From positions 1,150,001-1,214,000 of the forward strand of contig NZ_AP022321.1 in the NCBI RefSeq assembly GCF_013393365.1: 64,000 nucleotides of DNA, written 5' to 3'. The stretch is from Veillonella nakazawae (GTDB lineage: Bacteria; Bacillota; Negativicutes; Veillonellales; Veillonellaceae). Both the position numbers and the translations under genes were made by a program. Below the pieces are notes generated by a model. That model ran no database searches and was not told the DNA's origin. It saw only the letters and a program-made list of their open reading frames with translations. Below are positions 26,730 to 35,287 of the stretch, in pieces (the stretch's first letter is position 1; each line of letters opens with the position of its first letter).

Positions 26730-27263
26730 CTATTTGAGGTACGGCATAGCAAGCATAAGGGCTGCCAAAGATTTACTATCCTTAATTTGTTCACCCTTAA
26801 TTGCCTCTAATAATTCAGGCAAAGTAAAATACTCAAGCTCTACATACTCGTCGGGATCCCAATTAGTTTCACCCATAGTGAGATCTTTTGCTAAATATAA
26901 ATGTAATACTTCATTACAGAAACCAGGACTTGTTGCAATAGTACCTAATGGAATCCACTCGTTAGCACGATATCCTGTCTCCTCTGCTAACTCACGTTTA
27001 GCACAAGTTAGAGGCTCTTCATTAGGATCCAATTTACCTGCTGGAATTTCAAGCATAGGCTGTTGCAGAGCATAACGGAATTGGCGCTCCATTACGATTT
27101 TATTATCTTCCGTAACAACTACAATCGCAGTTGCCCCTGGATGATGAACTACCTCTCGCCACGCTTCATTACCATTAACATCAGCTATATCATAAGTAAC
27201 TTTAATTAGTTTACCATCAAATTTCATTTCGCTAGATTTTTGTATCTCTTTGCTAATTGCCAT
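26730..27263 (-). CDS. NUDIX hydrolase, ADP-ribose pyrophosphatase type
   Basis: 177 residues. The NUDIX box (G-x5-E-x7-REUxEExGU) is seen as GKLDPNEEPLTCAKRELAEETG; the upstream PMLEIPAGKLD and the downstream TSPGFCNEVLHLYLAKDL are typical of the ADP-ribose/ADP-sugar branch (NudF-like). It would split ADP-ribose to AMP and ribose 5-phosphate. It is the first gene of the operon with deoB. Substrate is inferred from the subfamily. Confidence 0.9.
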   Translation of the reverse strand: MAISKEIQKSSEMKFDGKLIKVTYDIADVNGNEAWREVVHHPGATAIVVVTEDNKIVMERQFRYALQQPMLEIPAGKLDPNEEPLTCAKRELAEETGYRANEWIPLGTIATSPGFCNEVLHLYLAKDLTMGETNWDPDEYVELEYFTLPELLEAIKGEQIKDSKSLAALMLAMPYLK

Positions 27264-27638
27264 ATATGATTCCTCGTATATAAAATGATTGTTACCTTAT
27301 AAAACCTACTCTTCATTATAGCACAAATTATGTACACAAAAATAAGGTTCCAATAGTCAAACTAGACACGATACTCTAGACCAAAAGGTCTCCAAAATCA
27401 CTTTTTCTGGTTATTTAATCAATGGATTGCTGCTAGTGTCTAACCTTATAAATCGTTTATGAACGATAACTATTAAATTATACTAGATTCTATACTCATC
27501 TTAATCAAGCTTTTTATGTTATAGGATTGCTATTAGAATCTAAGACTTTCCGTTCTACATGTTGGTGATATCTTTCACCTTATGATGTAATTATAATACA
27601 CGTATCCGTGTGTGTTAATAATTAATTTAAAAAATTTT
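27264..27638. other. Intergenic region between the NUDIX gene and IS copy 2, with a weak direct repeat
   Basis: 375 bp without a credible gene. GGATTGCTGCTAGTGTCTAA (about 27424-27443) and GGATTGCTATTAGAATCTAA (about 27526-27545) are similar and about 102 bp apart, and other pieces (CTAGACACGATACTCTAGACC) resemble half-sites. It may be the remains of an older element. The NUDIX promoter is probably here, with a TATAAT near 27313-27318 on the minus strand but a weak -35. Confidence 0.35.
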
Positions 27639-28390
27639 ATCATAACCACCCGTAGAACGGGTGGTTTGCTCTGACCCTATAAGGGTCTTTCTCTAGTGGT
27701 GGCCCTCTAAAGAGGGCATTGAATGATCTGACAACCACTCTATTACCACTGGCTGACCCCTACTCGGGGGCTTTTATTTTGCCTATTTTACTGGCTCACC
27801 CGTAAACGGGTCGGTATATTCTTTAAAGTTTAATGTATCTTGCGCTATATCCTCTTGTTGTTGATTGCGAATATACTCTTTTATCGCTCCTTCATATCGT
27901 CCTACCGTATCCACATAATATCCTCTACACCAGAAATGTCTATTTCCATACTTATATTTTAAATTTGCGTGTTTATCGAATATCATGAGGCTACTTTTAC
28001 TTTTTAAATATCCCATAAAACTCGATACGCTTAAATGTGGTGGTATCGTTACTAGCATATGAATATGATCCGGACAGCATTCCGCTTCTATTATCTCTAC
28101 ATTTTTTCTCTTACATAAATCTCGTAAGATTTTACCTACATCAGCTTTTATCCGACCGTAAATTATTTGTCTTCTATACTTTGGAGCAAAAACAATATGA
28201 TATTTACATCTCCATTTACTATGTGATAAGCTTTTTACGTCATTCATTGACATTGAACCTCCTATGTTGAAATGTTGTGGTTGCCAGACCAACTTCATTC
28301 TATCACTAGGAGGTTCTTTCCTTTTCTCTAAGAATTTTTTACCGACCCCCAGTTTAACTGGGGGTTTAGTCATGCCTATTCGGCGTACAA
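27639..28390 (-). mobile_element. IS200-type insertion sequence, copy 2
   Basis: Appears identical to 24574-25325 and in the same orientation. Its tnpA-upstream end abuts the hairpin end of a related but different IS (28391-29145), so it seems to have inserted exactly next to that element. It carries tnpA only. Confidence 0.9.
27783..28253 (-). CDS. tnpA: IS200/IS605-family Y1 transposase TnpA (copy 2)
   Basis: 156 residues, identical in sequence to the copy-1 transposase (HUH pair H63/H65, catalytic Y127). The start at 28253 follows AGGAGG. The frame runs on upstream through the IS end into the neighbouring element, but without a start signal. The identity of the two copies suggests a recent transposition or gene conversion. 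Confidence 0.93.
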   Translation of the reverse strand: MSMNDVKSLSHSKWRCKYHIVFAPKYRRQIIYGRIKADVGKILRDLCKRKNVEIIEAECCPDHIHMLVTIPPHLSVSSFMGYLKSKSSLMIFDKHANLKYKYGNRHFWCRGYYVDTVGRYEGAIKEYIRNQQQEDIAQDTLNFKEYTDPFTGEPVK

Positions 28391-29145
28391 TCAGAACCAC
28401 CCGTAAAACGGGTGGTTTGCTCACGGGCTATAAGCCCGTAGTACTAGGCCAGCGTCTAAAGGCGCTGGCTTTCACTACGTTCAAGCCGCATAGCCATTGA
28501 CTCGTAACGCTCCCCTTAAAGGGGATATGTATTACTTGCTACCCTTAAAAGGGTCCTCATATTCTTTTACACTAAGTTTATCTTTCATCTGGTCATGTAA
28601 CTCTTGCTCACGTATATATTTTTTTACGGTAGCTTCATTTAAACCTACCGTACTTACATAATATCCCTCGGACCAAAAGTGTCTATTTCCAAATTTATAC
28701 TTTAAGTTTGCGTGTTTATCGAACATCATTAGTGCACTTTTACCCTTTAGATATCCCATAAAAGATGAAACTGATATTTTAGGTGGGATTAATACTAGCA
28801 TATGCACATGATCTGCCATAAGCTCCCCCTCTATAATCTTGACGCCCTTATATTCACACAAACGTCTCAGTATTTCACGTAAACTATTTCTGTATTGATT
28901 ATATATAACTTTACGTCTATACTTAGGTGTAAATACTATGTGGTATTTGCATAACCATTTTGTGTGCGCAAGGCTCTGTGTCTTTGTTGCCATATAAAAT
29001 CACCTTTCTTTTGCATATAATGCGGCTTGAACACCTACATTATACTTAAGCAAGGTGATTTTTTTGTATAACTTTCGTTGCCGCACCCGCATAGCGGGTG
29101 GTTTAATGATTCGCGACTACGTCGCGAACCAGTCTAAAGACAATA
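28391..29145 (-). mobile_element. IS200-type insertion sequence, divergent third element
   Basis: About 755 bp; the left edge is set by the junction with copy 2, the right edge is approximate. It shares its tnpA-downstream end (CAGAACCACCCGTAAAACGGG) with copies 1 and 2 but differs elsewhere. It has the same row of mini-hairpins: CACCCGTAAAACGGGTG, CGGGCTATAAGCCCG, GCCAGCGTCTAAAGGCGCTGGC, CCCCTTAAAGGGG. The upstream end holds ACCCGCATAGCGGGT and TTCGCGACTACGTCGCGAA (29110-29128). Confidence 0.8.
28532..28993 (-). CDS. tnpA: IS200/IS605-family Y1 transposase TnpA (third element)
   Basis: 153 residues. HUH pair H62-V-H64 (DHVHMLV), catalytic Y126 (TVKKYIREQ). It is clearly related to the copy-1/copy-2 protein (shared SVSSFMGYLK, DKHANLKYK, GNRHFW) but much diverged, so it is a separate IS species. 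The ATG follows AAAGGTG. It appears intact. Confidence 0.93.
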   Translation of the reverse strand: MATKTQSLAHTKWLCKYHIVFTPKYRRKVIYNQYRNSLREILRRLCEYKGVKIIEGELMADHVHMLVLIPPKISVSSFMGYLKGKSALMMFDKHANLKYKFGNRHFWSEGYYVSTVGLNEATVKKYIREQELHDQMKDKLSVKEYEDPFKGSK

Positions 29146-29152
29146 ATTAGAA

Positions 29153-29185
29153 AAAGCCGCCCAACTTTAGTTGAGCGGCTTTCAC
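29153..29185 (-). terminator. Terminator of the pnp-dut operon
   Basis: AAAGCCGCCCAACT and AGTTGAGCGGCTTT form a stem (about 29155-29184), followed by TTTTT on the minus strand. It lies 25 bp past the dut stop. Confidence 0.85.
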
Positions 29186-29210
29186 CATTCTATTTAGAAT
29201 TGTATGTTGT

Positions 29211-29660
29211 TTACATAGCACCAGTGCTACCAATACCACCTGTACGAATGCCTGTAGCATCGTCATCGTTAGTGATAAGGTATTTAGAGAAAATACCTTG
29301 CGCTACGCGTTCACCTTTTTCAAGGGAAACTGTTTCTTTACCATAATTGAGTAAAGCGATCATGATATGACCTTCATTGTCCTCATTATTATAATAATCG
29401 CTGTCGATAATGCCTGTACTATTTACAAGTGCTAGATGGCGTTTAATGGCCATACTAGAACGAATGTGAATGGCAAGGTATTCATCGTATGCCATGAAAG
29501 CTTTAATACCTGTTGGCACTAATACTACTTGACCTGGTTCTAAAGTAACAGCTTCAGCGCATTCAATATCATAGCCTGCGCTTTCTGTTGTTTTACGTGT
29601 CGGTAAATTGATATCTTGTTCTTCAAAAGCAGAAACTACTTCAAAGCCACGAATATCCAT
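29211..29660 (-). CDS. dut: dUTP diphosphatase
   Basis: 149 residues, trimeric dUTPase family. Motifs in order: AGYDIECAE (about 28-36, motif 1), IRSSMAIKR (motif 2), GIIDSDYYN (motif 3), KGERVAQGIF (motif 4), and the glycine-rich C-terminal arm GIRTGGIGSTG (motif 5). It hydrolyses dUTP to dUMP, keeping uracil out of DNA and feeding thymidylate synthesis. A short acidic insertion (YYNNEDNEGHI) follows motif 3. It is 10 bp after pnp. Confidence 0.95.
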   Translation of the reverse strand: MDIRGFEVVSAFEEQDINLPTRKTTESAGYDIECAEAVTLEPGQVVLVPTGIKAFMAYDEYLAIHIRSSMAIKRHLALVNSTGIIDSDYYNNEDNEGHIMIALLNYGKETVSLEKGERVAQGIFSKYLITNDDDATGIRTGGIGSTGAM

Positions 29661-29670
29661 ATAACACCTC

Positions 29671-31740
29671 TTATTTTAAACAATCTTTACGGGACAAGTT
29701 GATACGGCCTTGTTTATCGATTTCGATAACTTTTACCATAATCTCATCGCCTACATTTACTACGTCTTCTACATTTTCAACGCGTTCTTTCGCAAGTTTG
29801 GAAATGTGTACAAGACCTTCTTTACCTGGTAATACTTCTACAAAAGCACCAAATGCCATCAAACGAGTTACTTTACCAAGGTATACTTCACCTACTTCAA
29901 CCTCTTTAGTAAGGTTTTCAATGATTTGTTGTGCTTTAGCAGCACCATCTTGATCTACAGAAGCGATGAATACTGTGCCATCATCTTCGATGTCGATTTT
30001 TGCACCTGTTTCATCGATGATACCACGAATTACTTTACCGCCAGAACCAATTACATCACGAATCTTATCTGGATCAATTTTCATTGTAATAATACGTGGA
30101 GCGTATTGAGACATTTGTTGACGTGGTTCAGCAATTGTATCAAGCATGATACCCATGATATGCATACGGCCTTTATGAGCTTGTTCTAATGCTTCATGAA
30201 GGATTTCACGAGATAAGCCGGAAATTTTAATATCCATTTGAATTGCTGTTACACCTTTTGCTGTACCAGCCACTTTAAAGTCCATGTCACCAAGAGCATC
30301 TTCCATGCCTTGAATATCAGTTAAGATTGTGTAGTGTTCGCCTTGAGTTACGAGACCCATAGCGATACCAGCTACAGGAGCTTTAATAGGTACACCAGCA
30401 TCCATCAAGGATAATGTGGAACCACATACAGATGCCATGGAGCTAGAACCATTGGATTCCAATACTTCAGATACTAAGCGCAATGCATATGGGAATTCTT
30501 CTTCACTAGGAATTACAGGTACCAATGCACGTTCAGCCAACGCACCATGACCAATTTCACGGCGACCAGGACCACGAGAGGAACGAGTTTCACCTACGGA
30601 GAAGGATGGGAAATTATAGTGGTGAATGTAACGTTTTTCTGTTTCTAAACCAATGCCATCAATTGTTTGAGTTTCAGACAATGGAGCTACAGTAGCAACG
30701 TTCAATACTTGAGTTTGACCACGAGTAAATAAGCCAGAACCATGTGTACGAGGTAATACACCTGTACGGCAAGAGATTGGACGAACTTCATCAAGTTTAC
30801 GGCCATCTGGACGGATTTTTTCTACTGTAATCATATGACGCACGATTTCTTTTGTCATTGCGTCAAATGCTTTATTTACATCCGCCAAGTTATCTGGGTA
30901 GATTTCTTCAAAGTGAGCTAATACATCGGCACGTACTTCGCTTTCTTGCGCATCACGTTGTTGTTTATCTGCACAACGTACTGCTGCATCAAGTTTATCA
31001 TGACCATACGCACGAACTGCATCAGCGATTTCAGCTGGCACGTCTTTGCTTTCAAATACGCGTTTTTCCTTGCCCACTTTTGCTTTCATATCTTCTTGGA
31101 AAGCTACGATTTTTTTGATTTCTTCATGAGCTGCCATGATGACTTCAAGAATAGTTTCTTCTGGAACCTCTTGAGCACCACCTTCAACCATGAGGATAGC
31201 ATCTTTTGTACCAGCTACAACGATATTAAGATCTGTTGCTTCTAATTGTTCTTTTGTTGGGTTCACAACAAATTCACCGTTGATACGCCCCATACGAACG
31301 CCTGCAATAGGACCATTCCAAGGAATATCAGAAATGGATAAAGCAGCTGAAGCGCCAATCATACCACAGATTGCTGGATCGCAATCTTGATCAACGGACA
31401 TAACAGTTGCCACTACGTGTACTTCATTACGTACACCTTTATCAAATAATGGACGAATAGGACGGTCAATCAAACGGCTATTCAAAATCGCAGATTCAGG
31501 TGGACGCGCTTCACGTTTAATGAAGCCACCTGGTAAACGACCAACAGCGTACATTTTTTCTTCATAGTCTACTGTAAGTGGGAAGAAATCGATATCCTTC
31601 GCCTCTTTAGAACCTGTAGCAGTAACGAGTACACGAGTATCACCGTAACCAACCATTACGGCACCGCCAGCTTGTTTTGCAAGTTCCCCAGTCTCGATCG
31701 TAAGCATACGACCAGCTAGGTCCATTTGGAATTGTTCCAT
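29671..31740 (-). CDS. pnp: Polyribonucleotide nucleotidyltransferase (PNPase)
   Basis: 689 residues. Two RNase PH domains (first from [20 protein letters not shown]; second from [18 protein letters not shown] with [21 protein letters not shown] and [20 protein letters not shown]), then KH ([21 protein letters not shown]) and S1 ([27 protein letters not shown]) domains. It degrades RNA 3'-5' with phosphate. It lies downstream of rpsO, the usual rpsO-pnp order, but the two are separated by a terminator and a toxin-antitoxin-like locus. Confidence 0.97.
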   Translation of the reverse strand: MEQFQMDLAGRMLTIETGELAKQAGGAVMVGYGDTRVLVTATGSKEAKDIDFFPLTVDYEEKMYAVGRLPGGFIKREARPPESAILNSRLIDRPIRPLFDKGVRNEVHVVATVMSVDQDCDPAICGMIGASAALSISDIPWNGPIAGVRMGRINGEFVVNPTKEQLEATDLNIVVAGTKDAILMVEGGAQEVPEETILEVIMAAHEEIKKIVAFQEDMKAKVGKEKRVFESKDVPAEIADAVRAYGHDKLDAAVRCADKQQRDAQESEVRADVLAHFEEIYPDNLADVNKAFDAMTKEIVRHMITVEKIRPDGRKLDEVRPISCRTGVLPRTHGSGLFTRGQTQVLNVATVAPLSETQTIDGIGLETEKRYIHHYNFPSFSVGETRSSRGPGRREIGHGALAERALVPVIPSEEEFPYALRLVSEVLESNGSSSMASVCGSTLSLMDAGVPIKAPVAGIAMGLVTQGEHYTILTDIQGMEDALGDMDFKVAGTAKGVTAIQMDIKISGLSREILHEALEQAHKGRMHIMGIMLDTIAEPRQQMSQYAPRIITMKIDPDKIRDVIGSGGKVIRGIIDETGAKIDIEDDGTVFIASVDQDGAAKAQQIIENLTKEVEVGEVYLGKVTRLMAFGAFVEVLPGKEGLVHISKLAKERVENVEDVVNVGDEIMVKVIEIDKQGRINLSRKDCLK

Positions 31741-31852
31741 TCCTATTCCTCCTAAAAATCTTCTTATATGTATACCTTCTTATTATATATCATCAAGAAA
31801 AAATAAGCTATTTTCAATTAATTATAGTATACGTTAGTTCATACTATTATGT
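31741..31852. other. Divergent upstream region of pnp and the small toxin-like gene
   Basis: A short AT-rich interval that must hold the pnp promoter (minus) and part of the toxin promoter (plus). A TATAGTATA block near 31824-31832 could serve as a -10 element on either strand. Confidence 0.4.
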
Positions 31853-31858
31853 TATACT
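31853..31858 (+). promoter_or_regulatory. -10 element of the small toxin-like transcript
   Basis: TATACT at 31853-31858; a -35 element is weak. The expected transcript start (about 31865) is the first base of a 5' hairpin (GTTGC 31865-31869 with GCAAC 31884-31888). Confidence 0.45.
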
Positions 31859-31899
31859 CTAGTTGTTGCTAACTCCTATTCTGGCAACAGAAAGGAGGT

Positions 31900-31918
31900 G
31901 TTGTCGTGATTGAATATC
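31900..31918. repeat. Direct repeat DRa over the toxin start codon
   Basis: 31900-31918 matches 32049-32067 at 15 of 19 positions, with the last ten bases (ATTGAATATC) identical. Convergent transcripts crossing such repeats can pair at them, as in the Enterococcus par locus. Confidence 0.8.
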
Positions 31919-31998
31919 TCATTTCCCTTATAATCTCTATCATAGGTGGTGTAACTTGCCATTACATCATCAAGTGGCTAGATAGTAGATTTAGATAG
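31906..31998 (+). CDS. Putative Fst/TxpA-like type I toxin, 30 residues
   Basis: A tiny gene starting at GTG (31906), 7 bases after AAAGGAGG. The 30-residue product has a short N-terminus (MIEYL), one hydrophobic helix (about residues 5-22, rich in I, L and G) and a charged tail (KWLDSRFR), the layout of Fst/Ldr-type membrane toxins. The leader can hide the ribosome-binding site, since CTCCT (31873-31877) complements AGGAG in it. A convergent antisense transcript is predicted from 32095-32100, sharing a bidirectional terminator. The start region lies in a 19-bp direct repeat with 32049-32067. Family membership is inferred from size, layout and locus structure rather than strong sequence identity. 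Confidence 0.7.
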   Translation: MIEYLISLIISIIGGVTCHYIIKWLDSRFR

Positions 31999-32011
31999 CA
32001 ACTAGCACAAT

Positions 32012-32047
32012 AAAAAAGGACAGAGTTGCCGCTCTGTCCTTTTTTTG
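32012..32047. terminator. Bidirectional terminator of the toxin and antisense transcripts
   Basis: GGACAGAG and CTCTGTCC (about 32019-32026 and 32033-32040) form a stem flanked by six A on the left and seven T on the right, so it works for both strands. Confidence 0.85.
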
Positions 32048-32088
32048 TGTTGCCACAATTGAATATCGGCATTCGTTTCCCTTTGCCT
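32013..32088 (-). ncRNA. Predicted antisense antitoxin RNA (RNA II-like)
   Basis: A minus-strand TATAAT (32095-32100) predicts a start near 32088. The RNA would cross the repeat at 32049-32067, whose complement can pair with the toxin start region at 31900-31918, and end at the shared terminator after about 75 nt. This matches the size and logic of RNA II in par. The promoter -35 is weak and expression is not shown. Confidence 0.55.
32049..32067. repeat. Direct repeat DRb in the antisense RNA
   Basis: Second copy of the 19-bp repeat (15 of 19 identical with 31900-31918). Confidence 0.8.
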
Positions 32089-32121
32089 AACGTTATTATA
32101 ACATAGAGAAATAAAATAAAA

Positions 32122-32145
32122 AAGCCGTCCAATAGGACGGCTAAT
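32122..32145 (-). terminator. Terminator of rpsO
   Basis: AGCCGTCC and GGACGGCT (about 32126-32133 and 32138-32145) pair; the minus strand continues with TTTTTTATTTTATTT. It lies just past the rpsO stop. Confidence 0.85.
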
Positions 32146-32149
32146 TTTA

Positions 32150-32416
32150 TTATTTACGAAGACCAAGACGTTCGATAAGGGAACGGTAACGTTCGATATC
32201 TTTACGACGAAGATAGTCAAGCATGTTACGGCGTTGACCAACCAATTTCAACAAACCACGACGGGAATGATGGTCTTTTTTGTGTTCTTTCAAGTGATCT
32301 GTTAAGTATTGGATGCGGCTTGTTAAAATCGCAACTTGTACTTCTGGAGAACCAGTGTCACCTTCATGAGTAGCGTATTCTTTAATTACTGCTAATTTAG
32401 CTTCTGTAGTTAACAT
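32150..32416 (-). CDS. rpsO: 30S ribosomal protein S15
   Basis: 88 residues, full length. Typical S15 blocks: [39 protein letters not shown] and [29 protein letters not shown]. It binds the central domain of 16S rRNA. A strong AGGAGG precedes the ATG. The promoter at 32513-32541 gives a leader of about 90 nt, long enough for the autoregulatory folds known for S15, though I do not identify a specific one. Confidence 0.97.
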   Translation of the reverse strand: MLTTEAKLAVIKEYATHEGDTGSPEVQVAILTSRIQYLTDHLKEHKKDHHSRRGLLKLVGQRRNMLDYLRRKDIERYRSLIERLGLRK

Positions 32417-32512
32417 TAATGTTACCTCCTAAAAAATAAATAATCCCGATAAGCTTAAGTAACCGTTGGAGATTCGAATACTTCGCTTACGATATGTCTT
32501 ACGACCTTATTT

Positions 32513-32541
32513 AGTATACAGTATCTACCTTATCTTGTAAA
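32513..32541 (-). promoter_or_regulatory. Promoter of rpsO
   Basis: Minus-strand TTTACA (32536-32541) and TATACT (32513-32518) with a 17-bp spacer. Confidence 0.7.
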
Positions 32542-32587
32542 GAATAAATACAGTAAATAAATAAAAGAGGGCCACAGCCCTCTTCTA

Positions 32588-33385
32588 TTATTTTGCACCA
32601 AGTACCATGCGGTCGCTCAATGCATTTTCTCCAGCTACTTCGAATTTTTGTAATAAATCGGCAACTGTTAATTTTTTCTTTTCGTCCCCTTTTACATCAT
32701 AGATAATGCGACCAGCATCCATCATGATGAGGCGATTACCAAAGCGCAATGCATCGCGCATATTATGAGTAATCATAAGAGTTGTTAAGTTATGTTCTGA
32801 TACAAGTTTATCTGTTAATTGCAAAACATTTTCTGCCGTCTTAGGGTCAAGGGCCGCTGTATGTTCGTCTAGCAATAAAAGCTCTGGACGAAGCATAGTT
32901 GCCATTAATAATGTAATAGATTGGCGTTGACCACCAGATAATAAGCCCATACGAGCAGACAAACGATCTTCAAGGCCTAAACCTAATAATGCAAGGCGTT
33001 CCTTAAAGAATGCTTGTTCACTATCTTTGAAAGCCCATTTAAGACCTAAGTTTTTACCACGGCGCATAGCAAGAATCAAGTTTTCCTCTATTTGCATATT
33101 ACCTGCCGTACCAACCATAGGATCTTGGAATACACGACCAATGTATTTAGCACGTTTGTATTCTGGCATTTTTGTGACATCAATATCATTGATTGTAATG
33201 GAGCCTTCATCTACTGGAAATACACCAGCAATGGAGTTTAGCAACGTACTTTTACCAGCACCATTACCACCGATTACAGTACAGAAATCGCCTTCTTCTA
33301 ATCGAAGATCAATACCTTGAAGAGCAGTTTTTTCATTGATTGTGCCCTTAAAGAAGGTTTTTACCATATTTTTTACTTCTAACAT
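32588..33385 (-). CDS. ABC transporter ATP-binding protein (TrpZ-like)
   Basis: 265 residues. Walker A GGNGAGKST (about 38-46), signature LLSGGQRQS, Walker B LLLLDEHTAALD; the H-loop lies in MITHNMRDALRFG. The DEHTAALDP variant (instead of DEPTSALDP) and the partner genes place it with the PF04392-type transporters used for tryptophan, tyrosine or related amino acids. It is the last gene of a four-gene operon with the permease 13 bp upstream. Confidence 0.9.
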   Translation of the reverse strand: MLEVKNMVKTFFKGTINEKTALQGIDLRLEEGDFCTVIGGNGAGKSTLLNSIAGVFPVDEGSITINDIDVTKMPEYKRAKYIGRVFQDPMVGTAGNMQIEENLILAMRRGKNLGLKWAFKDSEQAFFKERLALLGLGLEDRLSARMGLLSGGQRQSITLLMATMLRPELLLLDEHTAALDPKTAENVLQLTDKLVSEHNLTTLMITHNMRDALRFGNRLIMMDAGRIIYDVKGDEKKKLTVADLLQKFEVAGENALSDRMVLGAK

Positions 33386-33398
33386 AGTGTCCCCCTCC

Positions 33399-34274
33399 TT
33401 AGCGAGCCAACCATTTTGCTTTCAATGTAGGCAAGGAAAGCGCGATGGCAACAAGAATAGCAGTGAATAATTTCAAATCGTTTGGTGGCATACCCATATA
33501 AAGTACAGCTGCAATAACGATACGATATACGATAGAACCAAGTACTACAGCAATGAGGCTACGTACGAAGGATTTTGTACCAAATACTACCTCACCGATA
33601 ATTACGGAAGCCAAACCAATTACGATAGTACCAATACCCATACCTACGTCGGCAAAGCCTTGGAATTGACCAATCAATGCACCAGACATACCAACAAAAC
33701 CGTTGGAAATCAAAAGACCTAGAACGATCATGTTGTCAGTATTTACACCTTGAGCACGAATCATTTGAGGGTTAACACCTGTTGCACGTAATGCTGTACC
33801 AATTTCTGTACCAAAGAACCAGAATAATAGTAAGCATACTACAACAGCTACGATAACACCTACGATAGCTGCAGACCACATATTTGCTGTGTGGAGTACA
33901 CTACCGATAATTGAATAAATGGTATCCATACGAAGCAAGGATACGTTAGCTTTCCCCATAATATGAAGATTAATGGAATATAAAGCAATCATTGTTAAGA
34001 TACCAGCTAACAATGCAGGAATCTTCAATTTTGTATGAATCCAACCTGTTACAGCACCTGCGGCCATACCGCCAATGCCGGCAATCAAGATAGATAGGAT
34101 TGGGTTCATACCACTTGTAATTAAAATTGCAGAAATGGCTGCCCCCATTGGGAACGTACCTTCTACGGTTAAGTCAGCCACATCTAATACACGGAAGGTA
34201 ATGAAAACACCAACCGCTAACAAAGACCATAAAAGGCCTGTTGTTATGGTGCCTACCACTAAATCTAACATCAA
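33399..34274 (-). CDS. ABC transporter permease (TrpY-like)
   Basis: 291 residues, mostly hydrophobic with about eight to nine membrane helices, in the branched-chain permease (LivH-type) fold. The N-terminus reads LDLVVGTITTGLLWSLLAVGVF, and DLTVEGTFPMGAAISA is characteristic of the tryptophan-type subgroup. It forms the membrane channel for the two binding proteins encoded upstream. Family secure, substrate inferred. Confidence 0.9.
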   Translation of the reverse strand: MMLDLVVGTITTGLLWSLLAVGVFITFRVLDVADLTVEGTFPMGAAISAILITSGMNPILSILIAGIGGMAAGAVTGWIHTKLKIPALLAGILTMIALYSINLHIMGKANVSLLRMDTIYSIIGSVLHTANMWSAAIVGVIVAVVVCLLLFWFFGTEIGTALRATGVNPQMIRAQGVNTDNMIVLGLLISNGFVGMSGALIGQFQGFADVGMGIGTIVIGLASVIIGEVVFGTKSFVRSLIAVVLGSIVYRIVIAAVLYMGMPPNDLKLFTAILVAIALSLPTLKAKWLAR

Positions 34275-34282
34275 AATCTCCT

Positions 34283-35263
34283 CTATTGTTTCATATCTTT
34301 ACGAAGTGCTTCAGGAATTGTGATACCTAATTTTTTAGCACGTTCTTCGTTAACAGTTAACTTAATATCTTTTTGTGTTTCAATGGCTAAATCAGAAATT
34401 TTAGCTTCACCAGAAAGCACTTTTGCAGCCATTAAACCAGTTTGATAACCTAATTTATAGTAGTCCACAGAATATGTTGCCACACCACCAGTCATTGTCA
34501 TACCTTCATCAGCAGCAAATACTGGAATTTTAGCAGCATCAGTAATTTGAGCTAAGTTAGCCATAGCAGATGCCAATACATTATCAGTTGGTGTATAAAT
34601 TGCTTGTACATCTTGGTTTACAAGATTTGTAGCCGCTTGTTGGATATCATTTACATTAGAAACAGTTGCTTCTACAACAGTGATACCTTTAGTAGCTGCA
34701 TAAGCTTTCATTTTTTCAACTTGAAGTTGGGAGTTGATTTCAGAAGATGTGTAAATAGCACCAATACGTTTTACATTTGGTACTAATGCAATAATAAGGT
34801 CAACCTCTTTTTCTACAGGTGTCATATCAGATGTACCAGATACATTACCACCTGGATGTTCGTTAGATTGAACGAGTTTCGCTGTAACGTAGTCTGTAAT
34901 AGCAGTACCCATGATAGGAATATCATGAGAAGCATTTGCCATAGTTTGTGCTGCTGGCGTTGCAATGGCTAATACTAAATCTTTTTTATCAGATACAAAG
35001 CGTTGAGCAATACTATTCAAATTGGATTGGTCAGCTTGAGCATTTTGTTGGTCTAATTTGATGTTTTCCCCATCTTTATAACCTTTAGATGCAAGGCCAT
35101 CAACAAAGCCTTTGTTAGCAGCATCAAGGGATGGATGTTCTACCAATTGAATAACGCCGATTTTCTTTTGATCATTAGTTGCTGTGTTGGAACCGCAACC
35201 AGCTACCATTGCCATAATAGAGATAGCACTAAGTGCTACTGCAATACCTTTTTTCCAGTTCAT
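34283..35263 (-). CDS. ABC transporter substrate-binding lipoprotein (TrpX-like), second copy
   Basis: 326 residues. Lipoprotein signal with lipobox VAGC (cysteine about residue 23). PF04392-type binding protein (KIGVIQLVEHPSLDAANKGFVDGL; NAQADQSNLNSIAQRFVSDKKDLVLAIATPAAQ). It is strongly similar along its whole length to the protein of the next upstream gene, pointing to a tandem duplication. The two could differ in ligand specificity. Encoded 8 bp before the permease. Confidence 0.9.
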   Translation of the reverse strand: MNWKKGIAVALSAISIMAMVAGCGSNTATNDQKKIGVIQLVEHPSLDAANKGFVDGLASKGYKDGENIKLDQQNAQADQSNLNSIAQRFVSDKKDLVLAIATPAAQTMANASHDIPIMGTAITDYVTAKLVQSNEHPGGNVSGTSDMTPVEKEVDLIIALVPNVKRIGAIYTSSEINSQLQVEKMKAYAATKGITVVEATVSNVNDIQQAATNLVNQDVQAIYTPTDNVLASAMANLAQITDAAKIPVFAADEGMTMTGGVATYSVDYYKLGYQTGLMAAKVLSGEAKISDLAIETQKDIKLTVNEERAKKLGITIPEALRKDMKQ

Positions 35264-35287
35264 ATGTAACTCCTTACCAGTTGTGTA

